Positions 30,711-39,072 of a stretch of 64,000 nt of DNA are shown one piece after another (position 1 is the stretch's first letter; each line of letters starts with the position of its first letter). The stretch spans positions 1 through 64,000 of the forward strand of contig JAKFXX010000032.1 in assembly GCA_021731145.1 (NCBI GenBank). The letters run 5' to 3'. Made by a program: the position numbers and the translations under genes. The notes below the pieces were generated by a model. It was not told where the DNA came from and made no database searches. It saw only the letters and a program-made list of their open reading frames with translations. The stretch is from Gammaproteobacteria bacterium. Lineage in GTDB: Bacteria > Pseudomonadota > Gammaproteobacteria > Ga0077554 > Ga007554.

Positions 30711-32030
30711 ATGGGTGGCGAAATCGGGCTGGAAAGTGAACCCCGCGCGGGGTCAACCTTCTGGTTTACCTTGCGCGGGGAAAAGCTCGCCACCCCACAC
30801 AACGCCCGGCCTGCTGCTACTCCGTTAGCGGGTTATACAGTCCTGCTGTATGAGCCACATCCACTGGCACGATTGGCGGCCTATCACACCCTGACGGGGT
30901 GGGGCATGTCAGTGATGGAAGCCGAGGACCCATCAGCCCTCAATCCGATGTTGCACGATGCCGCCACCCGGGGTATCCGTGACCCGATGGTAATACTAAG
31001 CGCGTCGAGGCATACGCTCGAATCAGGCACGCTTTCCGCAGCAGTCAAGGCGATCAAGGCCAATGGCAACTGCAAGGTCGCCATACTTGTGAACGACAAC
31101 AGTCAAAACGCACTGAGCCGCATTTCTGCCAGCGGCGCAGATGCCTGCCTGGTCAAACCCTACCGGCAAAGGGATCTCTTTCGGGTGCTATGCCGGTTTG
31201 TTGCCACCGGGAACACGCCTGCCGAACAAGATGTTTTTTCCTCGCCAACATCTGCGACTGCGATACAGCGGCTTGCGGGCCTGCGGATACTGGTGGCGGA
31301 TGATAATCCAATCAACCGCAAATTCATTATCACATTATTACGGCAACAAGGCGCCCAAACAATCGAGGCTGAAGACGGCCAGCACGCCGTCAGCGCGGCA
31401 GCCACACAGCGCTTCGACCTCATCCTGATGGATGTTCATATGCCTGTGATGAATGGCATTGAGGCATCATCCAGTATCCGGGCACGGGAACCAGAGGAAC
31501 AGCACACCCCCATCATCGCCCTCACTGCCGATGCCCTCATCGCAGAACGTAGTGACATTGGCGCTGCAGGAATGGACGATTTGCTGATCAAGCCGGTTCA
31601 GGAAGAACAGTTGTGGCGCATGATTGCAAAGTGGGTGTATCGCACGGCGCCGGGAACACCACCCGCCACGAACGTGCATCAGGCGAGTGATACTAGAGTG
31701 TTGGATGAAACCTTAGGTTTACAACTGGCGGGAGGCAATGCCGCGCTTGCTGCGGATTTGCTGGCCATGCTGCTGGAGGACTTGCCCAGACAGCGTCACA
31801 GGCTCAATGAGGCCTACGCCAGCGGGGATAGGGGAGAATTCCTGGAGCATGTGCATAGACTACATGGATCGGCGTGCCAGTGCGGGGTCCCCGCATTGCG
31901 GGCCGCTGCGGCACGACTGGAAAGCGCGATAAAAGCAGAAGAGGGACTCGCACCCGCTTCTGCTGTCCGGGCACATATGGAATCGGTCAGCAAGGAAATC
32001 GAGCGTTTGCTTACTTCTTGCCGCGCTTGA
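30711..32030 (+). CDS. Hybrid sensor histidine kinase, receiver-receiver-HPt part (frameshifted)
   Basis: The 3' section begins in the last strand of the ATPase domain (GSTFWFTLRG). A degenerate receiver follows (YTVLLYEPHPLARLAAYHTL; no clear phospho-Asp). Next is a canonical receiver with the phospho-acceptor Asp in FDLILMDVHMPVMNG and the conserved Lys in DDLLIKPVQEE. An HPt domain ends it, with its histidine in HVHRLHGSACQCG. A re-initiation ATG exists at 30711, but no good ribosome site precedes it. With the 29234 frame it would form one protein of about 930 residues with a full phosphorelay. It ends 20 bases past the convergent dehydratase stop at 32011. Confidence 0.8.
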   Translation: MGGEIGLESEPRAGSTFWFTLRGEKLATPHNARPAATPLAGYTVLLYEPHPLARLAAYHTLTGWGMSVMEAEDPSALNPMLHDAATRGIRDPMVILSASRHTLESGTLSAAVKAIKANGNCKVAILVNDNSQNALSRISASGADACLVKPYRQRDLFRVLCRFVATGNTPAEQDVFSSPTSATAIQRLAGLRILVADDNPINRKFIITLLRQQGAQTIEAEDGQHAVSAAATQRFDLILMDVHMPVMNGIEASSSIRAREPEEQHTPIIALTADALIAERSDIGAAGMDDLLIKPVQEEQLWRMIAKWVYRTAPGTPPATNVHQASDTRVLDETLGLQLAGGNAALAADLLAMLLEDLPRQRHRLNEAYASGDRGEFLEHVHRLHGSACQCGVPALRAAAARLESAIKAEEGLAPASAVRAHMESVSKEIERLLTSCRA

Positions 32031-33891
32031 GCACCACCACATTGGATGTCTGCACCACAGGAAGCGCGGGCGACTCGCCCATTTCAGGCACCAGTTGCTT
32101 TAGCAGAGGCACGAATTGCGCCTCGTCATAATCCTTGCTAGCCCGCTCCATCGCGTCGACAGTCTCATTCAAATAGCGCCAATCGACTTCGCGGCTCTGT
32201 GCGAGCATGATTTTGTCATGCCCGGTTTCAGTCAGTCCCTCCTGCTCATAAAACAACTCCTCGTACAGCTTTTCGCCCGGCCGCAAGCCGGTATACACAA
32301 CTTGCACATCCTCGCCGGGGATCTTGCCCGACAAGCGGATCATCTGCTCGGCAAGATAGCCGATCTTGACCGGCTCGCCCATGTCCAATACGAAGATCTC
32401 CCCGCCCTGCCCCATCACACCCGCCTGCATGATAAGCTGACAGGCCTCGGGGATAGTCATGAAATAACGGGTGATCTCAGGATGGGTGACGGTGACCGGA
32501 CCACCTGCCGCGATCTGCTTTTGGAACAGAGGCACAACACTGCCCGCCGAACCCAGCACATTGCCAAATCGCACAGTGATAAAGCGCGTGCTCGAACGCC
32601 GGTCCAGCATCTGGCAGAAAATCTCGGCGACCCGCTTGCTCGCGCCCATCACATTGGTGGGGTTGACCGCCTTATCAGTGGAAATCATCACGAAATTGGC
32701 GCAACCGTATTTATCCGCCGCCAGCGCCAACGTCTTGGTGCCGAGCACATTGTTGCGCACACCCTCGCGTGCCTGGCTCTGGAGCATGGGTACATGCTTA
32801 TAGGCGGCGGCGTGGAAGATCATTTCGGGGCGGTACTTGCTCAGTACATACTCGACGGCGACCTTATCGCAGACATCGCCCAGGCAGGCATGCAGCACCA
32901 GATTTGGGTACTCGCGGCGCAATTCCATTTCGATGCTGTAAAGATTGAACTCGCCACGCTCAAACAACACCACTGAGGCCGGCCCCAGGCGTGCAATCTG
33001 CCGGCACAGTTCGGAGCCGATGGAGCCTCCCGCGCCGCTTATCAGGACGGTCTTGCCCGCCAGTCCGTCATTGATCGACTGCCAATCGAGCGATACCGGC
33101 TCACGGCCCAGCAGGTCATCAATAGCTACCTCGCGCAAATCACGCACGCTTACCATGCCGGACACCAGGTCCTGCATACGCGGCAGGATTCTGAACACCA
33201 CGCCGGCCTGTTCGCACAACTCAACCACGCGCCGCACCTGGACGCTGTTCGCGGAGGGGACAGCGATCACCACAATATCCACACCCACATCATCGACGAC
33301 CTGCGCCACCTGGTCGAGAGCACCAAACACCGGTATGCCATGCACCTTGGCGCCCTTGAGCTGCGGATTATCATCCAGAAAGCCGACGGGGACGCATTCA
33401 TTATCCCGCCGCATATCGCGCGCCAGCATCTCGCCCGCCCGGCCTGCGCCCAGGATCAATACCCGTTTGCACTCGGGCGCGGAGCTCAGGTTCAGACCGC
33501 GGTCTTTCCAGACACGATAGATCAGGCGCGGCGCACCCAGCAGGAACACAAGAAACAGGGGGTAAAGGGCCAGCGTGGTACGCGGCACGCCATCAAGGCG
33601 GTTAAACAGAAACAGCGCAAGGCTGACTGCCAACCCGCCTATTACAGCAGCACGCAAGATATTCCAAAGATCCGGGACACTGGCGAAACGCCACAGCCCA
33701 CGGTACAGACCGGTCCACCACAACACCAGGCCCTGGGCGGCAACAACCACCGCCAGTATCTGCATGAAGGCAGCGCCCTCAAAGGCCTGAAAAGAAAAAC
33801 TGTGCCTGACAAGATAGGCGGCACTCCATGCCAGCAAGACCATACACAGGTCATGCACGGCAATGGCAAGGCGACGATTTACGACCTTCAT
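32011..33891 (-). CDS. Nucleotide-sugar dehydratase/epimerase of the CapD/WbpM/PglF type
   Basis: The 626-residue inner-membrane protein has four N-terminal membrane segments (about residues 10-120). A first nucleotide-binding region (RVLILGAGRAGEMLAR) is followed by a cytoplasmic extended SDR domain with GKTVLISGAGGSIGSELCRQ and the region around MLQSQAREGVRNN. The family converts UDP-GlcNAc to the 4-keto-6-deoxy sugar used in surface polysaccharide or glycoprotein synthesis. ATG 33891 is preferred over 33951 because AAGGAAG precedes it and the membrane anchor begins there. No other polysaccharide genes are next to it. The gap 33892-34088 holds only repeats. Confidence 0.88.
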   Translation of the reverse strand: MKVVNRRLAIAVHDLCMVLLAWSAAYLVRHSFSFQAFEGAAFMQILAVVVAAQGLVLWWTGLYRGLWRFASVPDLWNILRAAVIGGLAVSLALFLFNRLDGVPRTTLALYPLFLVFLLGAPRLIYRVWKDRGLNLSSAPECKRVLILGAGRAGEMLARDMRRDNECVPVGFLDDNPQLKGAKVHGIPVFGALDQVAQVVDDVGVDIVVIAVPSANSVQVRRVVELCEQAGVVFRILPRMQDLVSGMVSVRDLREVAIDDLLGREPVSLDWQSINDGLAGKTVLISGAGGSIGSELCRQIARLGPASVVLFERGEFNLYSIEMELRREYPNLVLHACLGDVCDKVAVEYVLSKYRPEMIFHAAAYKHVPMLQSQAREGVRNNVLGTKTLALAADKYGCANFVMISTDKAVNPTNVMGASKRVAEIFCQMLDRRSSTRFITVRFGNVLGSAGSVVPLFQKQIAAGGPVTVTHPEITRYFMTIPEACQLIMQAGVMGQGGEIFVLDMGEPVKIGYLAEQMIRLSGKIPGEDVQVVYTGLRPGEKLYEELFYEQEGLTETGHDKIMLAQSREVDWRYLNETVDAMERASKDYDEAQFVPLLKQLVPEMGESPALPVVQTSNVVVLKRGKK

Positions 33892-33969
33892 TAGCACTTC
33901 CTTTTGATATCGTTCTGTATGCCTTAAACCCAGATTGTCGACTAGCCCCAAAACCGTTCACTTAAAGTA

Positions 33970-33996
33970 GGTTGGGTCAAGCGAAGCGGACCCAAC
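33970..33996. repeat. Short GGTTGGGTC...GACCCAAC palindrome (unoccupied copy)
   Basis: GGTTGGGTC-AAGCGAAGCG-GACCCAAC forms a hairpin typical of small intergenic REP-like repeats. The copy at 61250-61325 has the same flanks (TAGGTTGGGTC, AAGCGAAGCGGACCCAAC, ATTGCA) but a 48-base insertion. Confidence 0.7.
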
Positions 33997-34088
33997 ATTG
34001 CAATGACGGAGCAACCATCAAAAATCTACTTTCACCATAATACCAACCCGCTTGAAGGAAGCAAGGTTTTCCTATAAACAGCAACGTG

Positions 34089-35042
34089 TTATACAACCCT
34101 GTTGCGTTCAATACCTGAGAAAAATGCCCTGATATTTTCAGCTGTTTCGTTAACCAGGCGCTGGCGCGATTCACGGCTCGCCCAGGCGATATGCGGTGTA
34201 ACGATCAGGTTCGGCACATCGCCTGTCAGCAGTGGATTGCCATACACCGGCGGCTCCTCGCGCAGCACATCCACCCCTGCCCCACCGAGTCTGCCATTGC
34301 GCAGGGCCTCCGCCAGCGCTACCTCGTCCACGATGCCGCCACGCGCGGTGTTGATGAGCAGGGCATCGGGTTTCATCAGCGCCAATTCCTGCGCGCCAAT
34401 CAGGCCGCGCGTTTCAGGGGTAAGCGGACAGTGCAGACTGAGCACATCGATCTGAGGCAGCATCTCGTGCAGGGGCATCCGTCCCGGCGCTGCAGGGGCG
34501 GATGCGCGTTGCGCCACCAGTACCGTCATCCCAAATGCCTCGGCAACCCGCGCCACCGCCTGCCCCAGCTCGCCATAACCGACAATGCCCAGCGTCTTTC
34601 CGGCGATCTCGCGGATCGGATAATCCAGCAGGCAAAACTGCTCACTCGCCTGCCAGCGGCCTTCACGCAGCGCCCTTTGATAATCCGGCAGACGGATAGA
34701 AAGCGCCAAAATTAAAGCGAAGACATGCTGCACCACGGAGGGCGTGGCATAGCCACGCACGTTACACACGGCAATCCCGTGACGCTTGGCCGCCTCCAGA
34801 TCCACGTGATTGGTACCCGTGGCGGCGATGCAGATCAGGCGCAACTGTGGCGCGTTTCGCAGCGCCGTTTCATCCAGCCGGACCTTATTGCTGATCACTA
34901 CCGTCGCATCCGTGATTCGCCCAGCCACCTCAGCGTCATGAGTAGACTCATATGCGCGCCAATCAGGCAGAGCACGCTCAAGCGCGCCAAGATCCAGATC
35001 TCCACAATCCATGGCGCCACGATCAAGCAGGACAGTTAGCAT
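34089..35042 (-). CDS. D-2-hydroxyacid dehydrogenase (glycerate/hydroxypyruvate type)
   Basis: From ATG 35042 the product is a 317-residue NAD(P)-dependent enzyme of the D-isomer-specific family. It has KTLGIVGYGELGQAVARVA (dinucleotide loop), NTARGGIVDEVALAEAL with the catalytic Arg, LREEPPVYGNPLL with the Glu, and VTPHIAWASRESRQRL with the His. Sequence style is closest to HprA-type glycerate dehydrogenases. The start lies inside the end of queG as ATGCTAA, a translational coupling arrangement. An upstream ATG at 35069 is less likely. Confidence 0.82.
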   Translation of the reverse strand: MLTVLLDRGAMDCGDLDLGALERALPDWRAYESTHDAEVAGRITDATVVISNKVRLDETALRNAPQLRLICIAATGTNHVDLEAAKRHGIAVCNVRGYATPSVVQHVFALILALSIRLPDYQRALREGRWQASEQFCLLDYPIREIAGKTLGIVGYGELGQAVARVAEAFGMTVLVAQRASAPAAPGRMPLHEMLPQIDVLSLHCPLTPETRGLIGAQELALMKPDALLINTARGGIVDEVALAEALRNGRLGGAGVDVLREEPPVYGNPLLTGDVPNLIVTPHIAWASRESRQRLVNETAENIRAFFSGIERNRVV

Positions 35043-36097
35043 AAGCTCACATGCCGCATCAACGCCCATTGCACATGCTCGCGCACCATTCCGGAAGCGT
35101 GATCGGCCCGCGCCTGAAGGGCGGCGATTATGGCGGGAGTGGAAGATGCGTTACCGAGCGCCACGGCGATATTGCGCAACCAGCATTCATATCCGATGCG
35201 ACGTATCGCCGAGCCTTCGGTGCGCCGCAAAAATTCCTCTTCACTCCAGGCAAACAATTCTACTAGCTGCGGCGCATCCAGGCCGGCGCGGGGCGAAAAA
35301 TCGCTCTCGTCAGTAGGTCGGGCAAAGCGGTTCCATGGACAGAAAAGCTGGCAATCGTCACATCCATATACCCTGTTTCCGATCAAGGGCCGAAACTCGA
35401 CAGGGATAGAGCCGCGCAGCTCAATGGTGAGATAAGAAATACAACGGCGCGCGTCGAGTTGATAGGGGCCAATGATGGCCTGCGTCGGGCACACGTCGAT
35501 ACAGGCCCGGCAAGTGCCGCAGCGATTTTGCGCTGGGGCATCATCCACCGGCAACGGCAGATCGGTATATAACTCACCGAGAAAAAACCACGAACCCGCA
35601 TGCTGATTAATCAGATTAGTGTGTTTACCAATCCATCCCAGCCCGGCCTTTTGCGCGAGGGCTTTTTCAAGAACCGGCGCACTGTCGGCGAAGGCGCGGT
35701 AGTTGAACGGCCCCGCTGCCTCGCCAATACGCTGCGCAAGTTTTTGCAGTCGGCTGCGCAATACCTTGTGATAATCACGGCCCAAGGCATAACGCGAAAT
35801 GTAGCCAAGGCGTGCGTCCGCCAAGACAGCTTCAGCATCGGCACCGGAGGGCGGCAGATAATCCATGCGCGCCGAGATAATGCGTAACGTACCCGGCTGC
35901 AACGCCTCGGGCCGGCTGCGCTTGCTGCCATGACGCGCCATATATTCCATCTCACCATGATGGCCCGCATCCAGCCAGGCCATCAGATGGGCTTCGGCCT
36001 CATCCAGCCGGGTATTCGTGATGCCAACCTGCTGAAAACCCAGCGCCTGGCCCCAGAGTTTGATGTCAGCGGCAAGTTTGGTGAAATCGGCGGACAC
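35036..36097 (-). CDS. queG: Epoxyqueuosine reductase
   Basis: QueG reduces epoxyqueuosine to queuosine in tRNA, the last step of the pathway, using cobalamin and two [4Fe-4S] clusters. The 353-residue protein carries the cluster motifs CGTCRACIDVCPTQAI and GCDDCQLFCPWN and the conserved YISRYALGRDYHKVLR and GWIGKHTNLINQHAGSW blocks. The C-terminal HEAT-like end is present. It follows nagZ with an 18-base gap and overlaps the hydroxyacid dehydrogenase gene by seven bases. Confidence 0.93.
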   Translation of the reverse strand: MSADFTKLAADIKLWGQALGFQQVGITNTRLDEAEAHLMAWLDAGHHGEMEYMARHGSKRSRPEALQPGTLRIISARMDYLPPSGADAEAVLADARLGYISRYALGRDYHKVLRSRLQKLAQRIGEAAGPFNYRAFADSAPVLEKALAQKAGLGWIGKHTNLINQHAGSWFFLGELYTDLPLPVDDAPAQNRCGTCRACIDVCPTQAIIGPYQLDARRCISYLTIELRGSIPVEFRPLIGNRVYGCDDCQLFCPWNRFARPTDESDFSPRAGLDAPQLVELFAWSEEEFLRRTEGSAIRRIGYECWLRNIAVALGNASSTPAIIAALQARADHASGMVREHVQWALMRHVSLC

Positions 36098-36115
36098 GCT
36101 ATGGTCGTTTCAGGA

Positions 36116-37159
36116 TCACAGCAAATCCAGCGTCTTCGGCTGTATGCCCTCTTCCATCGCCATTACCGCCTGCTTCCAGGCAGGGTCGCTACGCAGTTGG
36201 GCACGGGTAATGGGGTTACGTCCGTGCATGCGCACCAGGCGGAAGTGAGACGCCGGATCATCATGGCTGCGCATCCCATCCAGCAGTTTCGCCATGGCCA
36301 TGAAATCATTGCACGCCAGCACCATGTCGCACCCGGCATCCAGTGCCGCATGGGCGCGATCCACGATATCTCCGGCGACACTCGCGCCCTCCATTTCCAG
36401 ATCGTCACTGAATATCACGCCCTGAAAACCCAGGCGTTTGCGCAACACCTCCTGCATCCAGAAACGCGAAAAACCCGCAGGTTCAGGGGCAACATTCGGG
36501 TAAATGATATGCGCGGGCATGATCGCCGCCAGACCATAATGAATCATGCGCTCAAAGGGCACGATATCATCAAGATAGATATCGTTGTAACTGCGCTCAT
36601 CCACCGCGACATCGACATGCGAATCCGGCGCCACCGCACCATGCCCAGGAAAGTGTTTGCCCGTTGCCGCCATGCCTGCGCGGTTCATGCCGGACATATA
36701 GGCATGGGCGAGATCGGCGACAATTTCAGGGTTGCGGTGAAAGGCGCGATCACCGATCACCCCGCTCACGCCATGATCAAGATCCAGCACCGGCGCAAAA
36801 CTGAAATCCACCCCCACCGCACGCAACTCCACCGCCATCAGCCAGCCGATAGTCTCGGCCAGCCCTTTGGCGCGCCTGGGGTCATGCCCATAAATCACAC
36901 CCACATCGCGCATTGGCGGCAGGCGCGTAAAACCATTACGAAACCGCTGCACCCGGCCCCCTTCGTGATCCACCGCCACCAACAGGTGTGGCGTGCGCAA
37001 CGCATGAATCTCCCCAACCAGCGCCTCAACCTGCACAGGATCAGCGTAATTGCGGGTGAATAAAATAACACCGCCGACCAGTGGATGCTGGAGCATCTCG
37101 CGTTCTTCGGGGGTCAGTGCAAGCCCGGACACGCCGAGCATCAAGGGGCCTAACGACAT
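36116..37159 (-). CDS. nagZ: Beta-N-acetylhexosaminidase NagZ
   Basis: NagZ cleaves GlcNAc from anhydromuropeptides in the cytosol during peptidoglycan recycling (GH3 family). The 347-residue length is typical. The catalytic-loop motif KHFPGHGAVAPDSHVDVAVD carries the His/Asp pair, and VIFSDDLEMEGA contains the nucleophile Asp. LLVAVDHEGGRVQRFR is the conserved substrate-binding block. Its start is directly adjacent to the mltG stop. Both encode cell-wall enzymes, consistent with one operon. Confidence 0.94.
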   Translation of the reverse strand: MSLGPLMLGVSGLALTPEEREMLQHPLVGGVILFTRNYADPVQVEALVGEIHALRTPHLLVAVDHEGGRVQRFRNGFTRLPPMRDVGVIYGHDPRRAKGLAETIGWLMAVELRAVGVDFSFAPVLDLDHGVSGVIGDRAFHRNPEIVADLAHAYMSGMNRAGMAATGKHFPGHGAVAPDSHVDVAVDERSYNDIYLDDIVPFERMIHYGLAAIMPAHIIYPNVAPEPAGFSRFWMQEVLRKRLGFQGVIFSDDLEMEGASVAGDIVDRAHAALDAGCDMVLACNDFMAMAKLLDGMRSHDDPASHFRLVRMHGRNPITRAQLRSDPAWKQAVMAMEEGIQPKTLDLL

Positions 37160-38170
37160 TCAATGATCTCCCAACTGATACTTCCTCACCGCATTATTAT
37201 GCTCTTGCAGTGTTTCCGAAAAATAGTGACGGCCATCACCGCGCGCCACAAAATACAAGGCCTTGCCTGGCGCAGGATGCACTGCGGCTTGCAGGGCATC
37301 ACCGCCGGGCATGGCAATCGGCGTGGGCGGCAGGCCACGGCGCAGATAGGTATTGTACGGGGAATCCGCCATAAGGTCATGCTTGCGCAAGTTACCGTCA
37401 AAAGCGTCGCCCAAGCCGTAAATAATGGTGGGATCGGTGGCCAGCGGCATGCCGATTTTCAGGCGGCGGATGAATACGCCCGCGATCATGGGACGCTCGA
37501 CGGGTGCGGCGGTCTCCCTCTCCACGATGGAGGCCATGGTCAGCGCCTCATAAGGCGTTTTATAAGGCAGATCCGGGCTGCGCTTTTGCCAGGCTTCCTC
37601 CAGGCGCTGGCTCATCAAACGGTAGGCGCGCTGTAAAAATGCCACATCAGTGAAATTGCCGGAAAACCGGTAAGTATCCGGGTAAAAACGGCCTTCAGGG
37701 TGCTGGTCCGGCCAGCCCAGCCTGGCCATGACCTGCTGATCCGTCAGACCGGGCAGGGTGTGTATCAACTTCGGGTGGCTGTTGACGGCGGCCATCACCT
37801 GCCGGAAGTTCCAGCCTTCCACGATAGTAAGCGTATATCCCACTACCTTGCCCGTCACGAGATTGTCCAGCAACTCCACGGGAGTCATCACCGAGGTCAA
37901 CTGATATTCCCCCGCCTTGATACTGTGCTCCTTGCCCTGCCAGCGTGCCAGCCATACAAGATAGGTGGGATGATCAATCATGCCGCGCTGCGCAAGATCT
38001 CTTGCAACCTCCTTCAAACCGGCACCAGGCATAACAGTATAAGAGACGCTCTGCTCCGGAATGTGCAGCGGGGTTTCGACGAATTGCGTCATTTCCATAT
38101 ACAGCCAGCCGATGGCAAAACTGCCGAACAGGATAAGGAAACCGGTAAGCTTGAACAGGATATTTCGCAT
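37160..38170 (-). CDS. mltG: Endolytic murein transglycosylase MltG
   Basis: MltG (YceG) cuts nascent glycan strands at the inner membrane and sets their length. The 336-residue protein has an N-terminal membrane anchor (LTGFLILFGSFAIGWLYM) and a LysM-like region. The catalytic domain contains the catalytic Glu region MASIVERETAAPVERPMIAG and LATDPTIIYGLG and ends in PGKALYFVARGDGRHYFSET. In many relatives tmk and holB follow mltG; here nagZ follows immediately. The gap to pabC (38171-38244) has no gene. Confidence 0.94.
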   Translation of the reverse strand: MRNILFKLTGFLILFGSFAIGWLYMEMTQFVETPLHIPEQSVSYTVMPGAGLKEVARDLAQRGMIDHPTYLVWLARWQGKEHSIKAGEYQLTSVMTPVELLDNLVTGKVVGYTLTIVEGWNFRQVMAAVNSHPKLIHTLPGLTDQQVMARLGWPDQHPEGRFYPDTYRFSGNFTDVAFLQRAYRLMSQRLEEAWQKRSPDLPYKTPYEALTMASIVERETAAPVERPMIAGVFIRRLKIGMPLATDPTIIYGLGDAFDGNLRKHDLMADSPYNTYLRRGLPPTPIAMPGGDALQAAVHPAPGKALYFVARGDGRHYFSETLQEHNNAVRKYQLGDH

Positions 38171-38244
38171 GGTGTAAGGTCAGGTGTAGGACAAAAAATC
38201 AGCGCCAAAGCACCAATGGTATTCGATAACGCATATCTTTACTT

Positions 38245-39072
38245 CTACAACTCCTGCCCCCCAATCCTCGCAGCAATATAGCCTGTTATCGGACGATGCG
38301 CCGGAAAATCAATCCCCGCGCAATGCTTCACTGGCCACACGCCAATCAGGCTGTTGCATAGAAACACCTCATCGGAGGACTTTACATCATCAAGGGTGAT
38401 TTGTGTGATTTCGGCTGGAATGCCTGTGTCTCGCACACCGTCAAGGATACATCCGCGCATCACGCCCGCCACGCCACACCGTGACAGATCCGGGGTCAGC
38501 AGACGTCCGTTGCGCACGATGAAGAGATTGCTCATCGTGCCTTCGATGACATGACCTTCGCCATCCAGCATCAACCCCTCCGGGATCGCCGGATCTTCCC
38601 ATTCGCTACGCGCCAGCACCTGCTCCAGGCGATTGAGATGCTTGATACCTGCCAGCGCGGGATTGCTGCCCAGGCGGGTTGAACATAACCGCACGGCCAC
38701 CCCCTCCACCCAAAACGCCGGAGGATATTCCGGCCACGCATAGAGCGCCACCAGCCGGGTGGGCTGCGTCGCACCGCTAGGTGGAGCACGATACCCTCGG
38801 CCACCGCTGCCACGGGTGATGATGATCTTGAGCACACCCTCGGCTACGCCCTCGCACAACTGCAATGACTCGCGCCGAAGCTGTGCAGCGTCTATCGGAG
38901 CAATGCCCAGACGCTCACAACCAAGCAAAAGACGCTGCATGTGTCTGTCCCATAACGCAGGCGCGCCACCATGCACGGCAATGGTTTCAAACAGACCATC
39001 GCCGTAATGCAGGCCGCGATCATTGGCGTCGAAGCTCGCGCCCGGCACACCATTCACCAGCATCCCTGTCAT
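38245..39072 (-). CDS. pabC: 4-amino-4-deoxychorismate lyase
   Basis: PabC converts aminodeoxychorismate to p-aminobenzoate and pyruvate for folate, as a PLP-fold type IV enzyme. The 275-residue product starts MTGMLVNGVPGASFDANDRG. It contains LHYGDGLFETIAVHGG, the PLP-lysine region GIKHLNRLEQVLAR and EGTMSNLFIVRNGRL. The start overlaps the pabB stop by one base (TGATG). The longer frame to 39237 lies inside pabB and is not used. Confidence 0.9.
   Translation of the reverse strand: MTGMLVNGVPGASFDANDRGLHYGDGLFETIAVHGGAPALWDRHMQRLLLGCERLGIAPIDAAQLRRESLQLCEGVAEGVLKIIITRGSGGRGYRAPPSGATQPTRLVALYAWPEYPPAFWVEGVAVRLCSTRLGSNPALAGIKHLNRLEQVLARSEWEDPAIPEGLMLDGEGHVIEGTMSNLFIVRNGRLLTPDLSRCGVAGVMRGCILDGVRDTGIPAEITQITLDDVKSSDEVFLCNSLIGVWPVKHCAGIDFPAHRPITGYIAARIGGQEL

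Noticed and set aside
30690-30712. Programmed +1 frameshift in the hybrid kinase, prfB-like
   Set aside because: The slip site GGT-TGA lacks the Shine-Dalgarno-like stimulator of prfB and the resulting junction would replace a conserved Val with Gly; a simple indel or sequencing error is more likely.
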